The position numbers were made by a program, and so were the translations under genes. From the NCBI GenBank assembly GCA_964639445.1, contig CAZXDA010000035.1, forward strand, positions 1 to 6,715: a stretch of 6,715 bases of DNA, given 5' to 3'. The DNA is from 2-01-FULL-49-22 sp964639445. GTDB taxonomy: Bacteria; Patescibacteriota; Saccharimonadia; Saccharimonadales; UBA10212. Of this stretch, positions 1 to 6,108 are shown in pieces; the first letter of the stretch is position 1; every line of letters starts with the position of its first letter. The notes beneath the pieces were generated by a model, which saw only the letters and a list, made by a program, of their open reading frames with translations, was not told where the DNA came from and did no database searches.

Positions 1-54
1 AGCGTCTGGCTTCGGACCAGAAGGCCGGGGGTTCGAATCCCTCCGCGGGTACCA
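1..54 (+). tRNA. tRNA-Arg(UCG), 3' part (5' end outside window)
   Basis: This is the 3' two thirds of a tRNA cut by the window edge. The anticodon arm is visible: a 5-bp stem 5-9/17-21 closes a 7-nt loop (10-16, cttcgga) with T33 at position 11 and anticodon TCG at 12-14, which reads the arginine codon CGA. The T arm follows with stem 27-31/39-43 and loop ttcgaat (32-38). The 3' acceptor strand is cgcgggt (44-50), the discriminator base is A51, and CCA at 52-54 is genome-encoded. The 5' acceptor strand and most of the D arm lie upstream and cannot be checked. The arginine call comes from the anticodon alone. Confidence 0.93.
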
Positions 55-55
55 A

Positions 56-113
56 GTAGGGCACCCAAAAGTAGCGACCGGGTTCTATGACCGTCTACTT
101 TTGGGTCTCCTAC
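56..113. repeat. Long interrupted inverted repeat just behind the tRNA
   Basis: A perfect 12-bp inverted repeat (acccaaaagtag at 63-74, ctacttttgggt at 95-106) flanks a 20-nt centre. The arms extend outward by five further pairs (gtagg 56-60, cctac 109-113) across a 2x2 mismatch at 61-62/107-108. It begins two bases after the tRNA CCA and ends 45 nt before the next hairpin. No run of T follows it, so it does not look like an intrinsic terminator. The centre contains gaccg twice as a direct repeat (76-80, 89-93). It could be an RNA stem that guides tRNA 3' processing, a recombination site, or a remnant of a small mobile element. The sequence does not decide between these. Confidence 0.7.
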
Positions 114-158
114 AGAGATGGATTGTTGTGAGTTGTTAGAAATGTTAATTAAATGTTC

Positions 159-190
159 GAACCGCCAAAAGCTGGCGGTTCTTCATTTTA
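159..190 (+). terminator. Intrinsic terminator, probably bidirectional
   Basis: A 9-bp stem gaaccgcca (159-167) / tggcggttc (173-181) closes a 5-nt loop aaagc. On the + strand it is followed by the T-rich stretch ttcatttta (182-190), so it can end the tRNA transcript. Read on the minus strand, the same stem is followed by aacatttaattaac, which is moderately T-rich. It lies about 95 nt past the stop of the last minus-strand gene, so it may also end that operon. The stem is strong and the U-tracts are interrupted, so efficiency is uncertain. Confidence 0.7.
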
Positions 191-197
191 CTTCTTA

Positions 198-221
198 TTC
201 CGGTTCTCGAATTGACCGGAA
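198..221. repeat. Short hairpin between operon end and terminator
   Basis: Inverted repeat ttccggt (198-204) / accggaa (215-221) with a 10-nt loop, located 55 nt past the stop codon of the PAP2 gene on the minus strand. Neither side carries a clear T-run, so it is not a convincing terminator by itself. It may stabilise the 3' end of the operon transcript. Confidence 0.35.
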
Positions 222-276
222 GCTATATGGTGGTTGAGCAGCTTAAAACCTGACCGTGTTCTTAGACCGTTTTTAG

Positions 277-762
277 CTAGTTTAGCACCCGAATTGATTT
301 TAACAGTTTCTTTGTTATTCCTTTGAGTAGAAATTGGGCTAAGTAAAATCCGGCCGCAGCTATCGCCGCAGCTCCAAAGATATCTATAATGTGGTGAACA
401 TTCGCTACCACTCGCGATAAGCCAACCACTATTCCTAGAACCAAAAGAAATGTCCCAGCTCGCTGGTTGTATTTCATGACCAAAAGGGCTATAAAGACCA
501 CGAAAAGTGTATGATTTGACGGGAAGCCATTGGTATTTGCATGAGCGAAGTAAGGTGCAGTATGTTCCACTACGAAGGGACGAGGGTTGTAATATAGCCT
601 GCCTGCTATCAGAGCCAGCACATAGGCAATTAAGCCGCCCAAGATACCCGCTTTTATAAACTCCGCTCTATGATCTCGGTTTAATGACAACCAGACAGCT
701 ATCCCTGCAAGAGGGAATATATAAATTAGGTTGACAGCAAAAAATGTTACGGTTTCCTGCAT
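277..762 (-). CDS. PAP2-family membrane phosphatase, BcrC-like (undecaprenyl pyrophosphatase type)
   Basis: This 161-residue membrane protein of the PAP2 superfamily most resembles BcrC-type undecaprenyl-pyrophosphate phosphatases, which recycle the lipid carrier of cell-wall synthesis outside the inner membrane. Visible motifs are RLYYNPRPFV (55-64; R61-P62 of motif C1), GFPSNHT (79-85; S82 and H84 of C2), and SRVVANVHHIID (116-127; R117, catalytic H123 and D127 of C3). The usual C1 lysine position appears to hold glycine (G54) with Arg55 next to it, and C2 reads PSNH rather than BcrC's PSDH. About five hydrophobic helices are predicted. The N terminus is roughly 18 residues shorter than I recall for Bacillus BcrC. 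AGAGGG lies 12 nt before the ATG. It is the last gene of the operon, starts 9 nt after the P-type ATPase stop, and is in the same frame as that gene. The lipid substrate is inferred from family likeness. Confidence 0.85.
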   Translation of the reverse strand: MQETVTFFAVNLIYIFPLAGIAVWLSLNRDHRAEFIKAGILGGLIAYVLALIAGRLYYNPRPFVVEHTAPYFAHANTNGFPSNHTLFVVFIALLVMKYNQRAGTFLLVLGIVVGLSRVVANVHHIIDIFGAAAIAAAGFYLAQFLLKGITKKLLKSIRVLN

Positions 763-771
763 GTATGGCTG

Positions 772-2682
772 CTACCCTCTTTGTGCTACGCTACTGCGCC
801 TGACTCTTAGGCCATTACTGACAGCCAACAACTCTGACACCTCATGAATGACCACGCTGACCGCCACTGTCATAACGCCCAGCAAAGCGGAAGGTATTAG
901 TGCTGCCAATATCAGAAGTGAGAAAACAATATTTTGACGGCTTATCGAGCGAGCATCTTTGCCGATCTTGAGCGCATAGACAACTTTGTTTAAATCGTCA
1001 GCCATTAACGCCACGTCTGCCGCTTCAATGGCCGCGTCGCTGCCGACTGTGCCCATGGCCATGCCAACCGTGGCTGTCGCCAAAGCCGGTGCATCATTTA
1101 CGCCGTCACCTATCATAGCTATACTTAGATACTCTTTTTTCAGTTCAATCAGGGCCGTGACCTTATCCTCGGGCTTCAAACTGGCTTTTACGTTTTTAAC
1201 GCCTAGTTCTTCGGCTATGGCTTTAGCTGTGATCTCGTTATCACCGGTCAGCATAATAGTAGCAATATCCATTTTATGAAGCTCCGCTATGGCAGCTTTA
1301 GCTTGCGGCCGTATCTGATCACGGATGGCAATAATACCAGCGAGCGCATCGCCATCTGCCACGCAGACGACGGTTTTACCTTCATTGCGCAGCTGGTGAA
1401 TTCTAGTTGATAAATCAGAATTTGCTAGCTGTCTAGCAAATAGCTCTGGTCGGCCGACACGTACCAGACTTTGGGCGACATTTGCTTGGGCGCCACTGCC
1501 AGACAGGGCTTTGAAGTTGGTGGCTTTAGGGCGCTTTAACTTAGCTGAAGCGGCTTTATCGTTAATAGCTGTAGCCAGTGGATGTTCCGAATACTGTTCG
1601 ACGCCGTAAGCCAAACGGAGTACATCACTAGTAGTACCATTAGCAGGTACGATATCCGTCACTGAAGGCTTGCCGATCGTTAGCGTGCCTGTTTTATCAA
1701 AAGCAATAGCAGTTATTTTCCCCAGATTCTCTAAGTGCATGCCGCCCTTGATAAGCACGCCGTTCTTACCGGCACTGCCAATACCGGCCGCAATCGCTAC
1801 CGGCGTCGACATTACCAGGGCGCAGGGCGCTGCGGCAACCAAGAAGACCACCGCTCTAGTCGCCAGATCATGATCGCCGCCCAACAGGAAGGACACCGTG
1901 AGCAATCCAATTGCCACGATTAAGACAATTGGTGAGTAGCGCCTACCGAAGTGCTCTATGAAAGCTTGGGCTTTACTTTTCTTATCCTGGGCTTCTTCAA
2001 CGAGGTGCACAATTTTTGACAGTGTGTTATCGGCAAACGTTGCAGTAACTCGTACTTCAAGCACGCCTTGCTGGTTCAGCGTTGCGGCATAGACCGCTTG
2101 TCCCGGTGACTTGCTTACCGGTATGGACTCACCTGTAATTGAGGATTCATTGACATATGATTTACCGCGAACAATCTCTCCGTCTGTCGCTATTGCCTCG
2201 CCTGGGCGAACCAAAAAGATGTCGCCAATTTGTAAATCGGCGGCCAATACTGTCTGCTCTTTTCCGTCTCTTAGCAGATGGGCTTCTTTTGGCGCTAAGT
2301 CCAATAGAGCCCGGATGGAAGCGCGAGTACGAGCAAACGTATACGATTCAAGGCCTTCGGCTGTTCCATAAATTACAACCAATAAGGCGGCTTCTTCCCA
2401 GAGGCCCAAAGCTGCCGCACCAGCTGTGGCTGCTAACATGAGTATCTCAATATCAATGCGGCGATCTTCCCAGAGTTCCTCAACCCCTTCGCGAATCCAG
2501 AAATAACCGCCCAGAATAATAGCAATGATATAAAAACCGATCTCAACCGCGTGGCTAATCAGGTCAAAACGGCGCAGCACAATCGCCATCAATACTAAAA
2601 CGCCAGCTAGAGCTGCATTGCGAACCGGCGGATAGGTTAGCCAGCTGCTACTTTGAGTTTTTGTTGTGCGAATCTCTGACAT
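772..2682 (-). CDS. Heavy-metal P1B-type ATPase (efflux), APC/HE motif variant
   Basis: This 636-residue P-type ATPase should use ATP to pump a transition or heavy metal across the inner membrane. It is complete: actuator TGES (183-186), phosphorylation site DKTGT with D329, the HP dipeptide of P1B ATPases (367-368), TGDN (479-482) and GDGVNDAP (525-532). Hydrophobic helices lie near 22-37, 45-63, 79-94, 96-112, 252-268, 276-298, 584-601 and 603-622. The metal-site helix reads APC (285-287) where Cu/Zn/Cd pumps have CPC and P1B-4 pumps have SPC. The last helix carries HEVSE (613-617), which recalls the HEGGT-type motif of P1B-4. There is no N-terminal heavy-metal-binding domain or CXXC. The substrate is therefore uncertain: Co, Fe, Zn or Cd are options, and the CmtR-like sensor next door favours Cd/Pb/Zn. 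The start ATG is preceded by AGGT, which overlaps the permease stop region; the gap is 10 nt. Confidence 0.92.
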   Translation of the reverse strand: MSEIRTTKTQSSSWLTYPPVRNAALAGVLVLMAIVLRRFDLISHAVEIGFYIIAIILGGYFWIREGVEELWEDRRIDIEILMLAATAGAAALGLWEEAALLVVIYGTAEGLESYTFARTRASIRALLDLAPKEAHLLRDGKEQTVLAADLQIGDIFLVRPGEAIATDGEIVRGKSYVNESSITGESIPVSKSPGQAVYAATLNQQGVLEVRVTATFADNTLSKIVHLVEEAQDKKSKAQAFIEHFGRRYSPIVLIVAIGLLTVSFLLGGDHDLATRAVVFLVAAAPCALVMSTPVAIAAGIGSAGKNGVLIKGGMHLENLGKITAIAFDKTGTLTIGKPSVTDIVPANGTTSDVLRLAYGVEQYSEHPLATAINDKAASAKLKRPKATNFKALSGSGAQANVAQSLVRVGRPELFARQLANSDLSTRIHQLRNEGKTVVCVADGDALAGIIAIRDQIRPQAKAAIAELHKMDIATIMLTGDNEITAKAIAEELGVKNVKASLKPEDKVTALIELKKEYLSIAMIGDGVNDAPALATATVGMAMGTVGSDAAIEAADVALMADDLNKVVYALKIGKDARSISRQNIVFSLLILAALIPSALLGVMTVAVSVVIHEVSELLAVSNGLRVRRSSVAQRG

Positions 2683-2692
2683 ACTTTACTAC

Positions 2693-4315
2693 CTAGACAC
2701 TTATGTCTCGCCTGCGAAAACTAATTATGCCGAGTATTGATAATGCCGCCGCAATCGCCAGAAGCGCCAGGACGGGTGTTAATGCCAGTTCTGCGCCCGG
2801 AAGAGCCGGAGTGTGGCTAAATGGCGAGAAGTCTCTGACGGAATCCGGTAGATTAAAAAATTCTCCAAAGGGGCCAAATACTAATGCGGCAGCAAATACT
2901 GCCCAGGCAATCGCTTTTGCCCATCGGGCAGCAAAACCTATGGCTGCAATAACCGCGCCAGCAACTACTAGGCTGGCCGGTATGATAACCAACGCCGAGG
3001 CCACCAAGGTAACAACCTGTTTTGAGAGCTCTCCAGCCACCAGACCATAGGCAACCCCCATCGTTAATCCGATAGTTAGAAATACAGATGTTATACCTAG
3101 CATTGCGCAAATAATGTGGCTCATTAGCCACCGCCGCCGCGGTACCGCCGTAGCCAGTATAGGCTCCAAGCGTCCGTCAGCTTCTTCATTTTCTGTGACC
3201 AGCAATGCCTGAATAATATATCCGGTTGCTATGCCGCCTAGTATCGCCAGGATTGCCGCAAAAAATACGCTGGAGAAGTCCGTCGATTCGCCTCCTAGCT
3301 TGGCAAACAGCTGGGCGACTTGCGAGTTTTGAAGTTCGGTAACCTGTTTTCCAAGTGATCCAAAAGCCGCTCCAAATACGGCCATCGCTAGCAGCCAGGC
3401 AATCAGTACGCCTCGCTGTAGCCGCCAAGCCAGCCCTAGTGTGCTTAACAAACTGGGGGCAGCCACTGAGGGCCCTGGGCGGCTTGGTAACATGCCGGCT
3501 CCGACATCGCGTTTGGAGCTGAGTGCGTAAGCTGCAATCGTTGCAACCGCGAACAAGCCTAGCGGCAGGATCAACACCCACCATTTGTTTTCGCCGAATG
3601 GCCGCATTTGCTGCGCCCAACCAATCGGCGACAACCAGGATGGCCAGGCGCTGGTAATAGTAGCGTTATCCGGGCGGATATTGCCAAAAGCATCGCCAGC
3701 GCCGCGCAAGAGGTACGTTACTCCCAAAACTATCATGGCCAAACTACTCGTGGTGCGTGCGCTTTCCGACAACTGTACAACGACCGCACTGATAGCAGCA
3801 AAAGTGATCCCTATAGTACCGATTCCAACTCCTGCGGCCAGGGAGCCGTCTAAAGGTAGCCCCTTCATTATTAGCGCCAGACTGATAAGACCGGCCAGTG
3901 CTATACTCGCTCCCACCGAAGCCATGAGAGCGGCGGTCAACCCCGCCAAGCGGCCAACCGGTGCCGATCCGATCAGTTCCGAGCGTCCAGCCTCCTCATT
4001 CTGCCGAGTATGGCGTACCATGGCAAAAATAGACATTAAGGCTGCCAGTACTCCCCAGATTACCGACCCCTCGGACAGGGCCAAGCCGCCGGCATTGGTA
4101 GCAGGCGCAGCGCCCCGGATGATTAGAAGGGCTGGATTATGGGCGATTAGGCTAGCCGCTTGTAGTCGTTCGGCTGCAGTGGGATATTCCGAAATCATAA
4201 CACTAGCCATAGCTAGTGCAACCAACGTTATGCCCCCAACCCAAACACTTAGCTTCATGCGATCACGACGCAGGGCCAGGCGTACGAGACGAGCAGTTCC
4301 GGTAAAAGCAGACAT
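2693..4315 (-). CDS. ABC-2 type exporter permease, duplicated (polyketide-antibiotic exporter, TnrB3-like)
   Basis: This is a 540-residue membrane subunit of an ABC exporter, very like the double-length permeases of Actinobacteria grouped as exporters of polyketide antibiotics (COG3559, TnrB3-like). Two homologous halves are visible. VRHTRQNEEAGRSELIGSAP (100-119) matches LLVTENEEADGRLEPILATA (371-390) in position and character, SWLSPIGWAQQMRPFG (226-241) matches DFSPFSHTPALPG (495-507), and each half ends in an RD motif (SKRD 267-270, RRRD 534-537). About twelve hydrophobic segments are spread over both halves, so a single polypeptide probably supplies the full membrane part. The ATG directly follows the TAA of the ATPase gene (zero gap, same frame), with AAAGG 11 nt upstream, pointing to translational coupling. 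It should pair with that ATPase to export an amphiphilic drug or lipid-like molecule. The substrate is unknown. Confidence 0.9.
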   Translation of the reverse strand: MSAFTGTARLVRLALRRDRMKLSVWVGGITLVALAMASVMISEYPTAAERLQAASLIAHNPALLIIRGAAPATNAGGLALSEGSVIWGVLAALMSIFAMVRHTRQNEEAGRSELIGSAPVGRLAGLTAALMASVGASIALAGLISLALIMKGLPLDGSLAAGVGIGTIGITFAAISAVVVQLSESARTTSSLAMIVLGVTYLLRGAGDAFGNIRPDNATITSAWPSWLSPIGWAQQMRPFGENKWWVLILPLGLFAVATIAAYALSSKRDVGAGMLPSRPGPSVAAPSLLSTLGLAWRLQRGVLIAWLLAMAVFGAAFGSLGKQVTELQNSQVAQLFAKLGGESTDFSSVFFAAILAILGGIATGYIIQALLVTENEEADGRLEPILATAVPRRRWLMSHIICAMLGITSVFLTIGLTMGVAYGLVAGELSKQVVTLVASALVIIPASLVVAGAVIAAIGFAARWAKAIAWAVFAAALVFGPFGEFFNLPDSVRDFSPFSHTPALPGAELALTPVLALLAIAAALSILGIISFRRRDISV

Positions 4316-5263
4316 TTATCGATCTGCCTTTCCAGCGGCCGCTTGATCTTTGTGATAGTAGCGCAGAAACAGTTCTTCGAGGGTTGGCGGATGACTGTTC
4401 AGGCGGCGGATATTTAGGCTCGTGAGATAATCCAAGGTGGTATCTAGTTCAGAGTTGCCAACTTCAAACTCAGCCTTGTTGCCGTCAACTGATACATTAT
4501 GGAGGCCTTTGAGCTTCGCTAAGTCAGTTAAAGGCTTCTCGGTTTCGACTGTGATGGAAGTATGGCGAAGTTGCTGTAGTTCAGACAGAGTACCTGACTC
4601 AATTGCCTTACCTTCGCTAATGATGGTCACTCGGTCGCATAAGGCTTCCACCTCAGCCAAGATATGGCTGGATAGCAGTACCGTTTTACCCGCAGCCCTG
4701 AGTTCTTTGACGCAGCTCTGGAAAACGGCTTCCATGAGCGGATCTAATCCAGAGGTAGGTTCATCGAATATGAAGAGCTCAACGTCAGCCGCCAAAGCTG
4801 CCACCAACGCCACTTTTTGGCGGTTACCCTTAGAATAGGCGTGGAATTTCTTGCTGGGGTCAAGTTGAAAGTCCTCTAGCAGCCGCGTCCGGCGTTTTTT
4901 ATCCAGCCCGCCTCGCAGAGAACCTAACAGATCGATAGACTCGCCGCCGGACAAGTTCGGCCACAGGTTTACCTCGCCTGGAACATATGCCAATCTACGA
5001 TGAAGTTTTACGGCATCCCGCCAAGGGTCACCATCGAGCACATTTACTTCTCCCGATGTCTTACGAAGCAAGCCTAATAGCACCCGTATAGTCGTTGACT
5101 TACCAGCCCCGTTTGGACCAAGGAAACCGTGCACTTCACCGCATTTGACACTGAGGTCGAGCTTATCCAATGCCCGAAAACGGCCAAAGTTTTTCACTAG
5201 ATTATTAACAACAACGGCATCTTCGCTCAGTGGTGTTTTGGCAATGTTGGCCATCTCTCTCAT
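4316..5263 (-). CDS. ABC transporter ATP-binding subunit (antibiotic exporter type)
   Basis: This 315-residue cytosolic ATPase powers the adjacent permease. Motifs in order: Walker A GPNGAGKST (49-57, K55), a Q-loop region reading YVPGEVNLWPNLSGGE (93-108), signature YSKGNRQK (143-150) in place of LSGGQ, Walker B LFIFDEPT (163-170) with catalytic E168, D-loop SGLD (171-174) and switch H200. The YVPGEVNLWPN and YSKGNRQK forms are typical of the actinobacterial ATPases that partner double-length permeases. Residues about 235-315 form a C-terminal accessory domain ending in a PTLEELFLRYY motif (293-303), common in CcmA-type drug exporters. The ATG overlaps the previous gene's TGA by 4 nt (ATGA), with GGGGGT 6 nt upstream. 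The next Met (residue 4) has no well-spaced ribosome site, so the first is preferred. A 15-residue N-terminal extension precedes the domain. Confidence 0.93.
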   Translation of the reverse strand: MREMANIAKTPLSEDAVVVNNLVKNFGRFRALDKLDLSVKCGEVHGFLGPNGAGKSTTIRVLLGLLRKTSGEVNVLDGDPWRDAVKLHRRLAYVPGEVNLWPNLSGGESIDLLGSLRGGLDKKRRTRLLEDFQLDPSKKFHAYSKGNRQKVALVAALAADVELFIFDEPTSGLDPLMEAVFQSCVKELRAAGKTVLLSSHILAEVEALCDRVTIISEGKAIESGTLSELQQLRHTSITVETEKPLTDLAKLKGLHNVSVDGNKAEFEVGNSELDTTLDYLTSLNIRRLNSHPPTLEELFLRYYHKDQAAAGKADR

Positions 5264-6042
5264 GTGCGCACCCCCATATCGGCTAATTGATTTTTGATAC
5301 GGCCTAACAAATCATCAAGTGGCTCCAGGGATACCTCTTCAGAGCCCTTGCCCGAATAGTCAAATGGGTTTCCTAAATCCTTGATTAAGGAGGTCATGGA
5401 GGCAAGTAAAAAAGTGATGAATCCAATCAGAAATAGTGACTCATAAAATGGCTCTATTTTTATAAATACCAATCCGCCGACCAGGAAAATGGCAGCCCCT
5501 TCGGCAATGGCGTGTCCGGAGGGCACAAATGACTCTTCTCTGATAGAGTGTATTCTAATAACCATTCGGCGCAGGTTTGCTTGCTCCTGCTTCAAACGAA
5601 CAATAAAATTCGGTTGGGTGAGTGGTTCAAACTGTAAGAAATGGTGATTAAGCCCGGCAATGTCTTTGAATATTTCTTGTGTGGAGCGTTTTTCACCCAA
5701 CCATAACTTTAGGTTAGCGGTGACTTCACCGACGTATTTCACAGCTTCTACTGCTTGCTTGGATTTTTTGTCCTCGTATAGAATACTGCATTCGTCCAGG
5801 ATTGCGTCCAAGCTGGCTACAATACCGCCAGGCAGCCGCTCGCTCTCTTCAAAATCGGGCAGCGTGCCAGCAATCAGGAACCCGAGTAATAACACCGTTG
5901 CCGCCACCAAGCTCGTATAGAGCGGGCTGATTACAACGATGTCCCACCCCAACCAATGAGAAAGAAGTTTCGCCACGATTGCGGCAATTGCTATTGGCAG
6001 TGCCGCAAATATTATTCGGTATTTTGAATTTAATAGTTTCAT
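5260..6042 (-). CDS. Four-helix membrane protein, DUF4239/bestrophin-like, function unknown
   Basis: This 260-residue membrane protein is the first gene of the minus-strand operon. Hydrophobic helices lie near 9-28, 40-60, 176-196 and 199-220, with a charged, largely helical segment of about 115 residues between the pairs (62-175). The 2+2 topology and the C-terminal LGNPFDYSGKGSEEVSLEPLD (223-243) resemble the DUF4239 bestrophin-like family, whose members have a NPF-G-V-EP stretch after the last helix. TLPDFEESERLPG follows helix 2 (60-72). Family assignment is from memory and moderate. No enzyme motif is visible, and channel or scaffold roles would be guesses. The ATG has an in-frame TAA four codons upstream (TAA AAA ATC ACG ATG), which fixes the earliest start. 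AGGAG lies 17 nt upstream, farther than usual. The stop overlaps the ABC ATPase start by 4 nt, so the two are probably co-translated. Confidence 0.8.
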   Translation of the reverse strand: MKLLNSKYRIIFAALPIAIAAIVAKLLSHWLGWDIVVISPLYTSLVAATVLLLGFLIAGTLPDFEESERLPGGIVASLDAILDECSILYEDKKSKQAVEAVKYVGEVTANLKLWLGEKRSTQEIFKDIAGLNHHFLQFEPLTQPNFIVRLKQEQANLRRMVIRIHSIREESFVPSGHAIAEGAAIFLVGGLVFIKIEPFYESLFLIGFITFLLASMTSLIKDLGNPFDYSGKGSEEVSLEPLDDLLGRIKNQLADMGVRT

Positions 6043-6108
6043 CGTGATTTTTTACTCATCTCCTAGTATAGTATAAGTATATAACCATATGGTAATATGA
6101 TTACCATC
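6043..6108. promoter_or_regulatory. Divergent promoter and operator region for arsR and the five-gene operon
   Basis: This AT-rich stretch lies between the two divergent transcription units and runs over the first codons of arsR. On the minus strand three TATACT hexamers (complement of agtata at 6065-6070, 6070-6075 and 6076-6081) could serve as -10 elements for the operon. On the + strand, tataag (6072-6077) and tataac (6080-6085) could serve arsR. No good -35 element is apparent for either direction. The shared position suggests one bound repressor could control both units. Confidence 0.6.
6084..6107. promoter_or_regulatory. Candidate ArsR operator (nested inverted repeats)
   Basis: Two overlapping dyads are present. 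One is a perfect 10-bp palindrome accatatggt (6084-6093). The other is an 8-bp inverted repeat atggtaat (6089-6096) / attaccat (6100-6107) around a 3-nt centre. ArsR/SmtB proteins bind dyads of this size near their own start. Binding here would cover the arsR start codons and lie next to the -10-like hexamers of the operon. Assignment rests on position and symmetry only. Confidence 0.55.

Noticed and set aside
241..277. Imperfect hairpin gcttaaaac / gtttttagc just behind the PAP2 stop as a terminator.
   Set aside because: The stem has a mismatch and a long loop, is AT-rich, and no T-run follows on the minus strand.
3585..4346. A 253-codon open frame on the + strand opposite the permease gene.
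   Set aside because: It is antisense to a gene with clear family motifs, is rich in Ala/Pro/Arg without domain features, and is best explained as a shadow of the permease codon pattern.
6043..6063. A six-codon leader frame (MSKKSR) ahead of the DUF4239-like gene with AGGAG in front and an ATGA overlap.
   Set aside because: AGGAG touches the ATG with no spacer, so initiation there is unlikely, and six codons give no further support.
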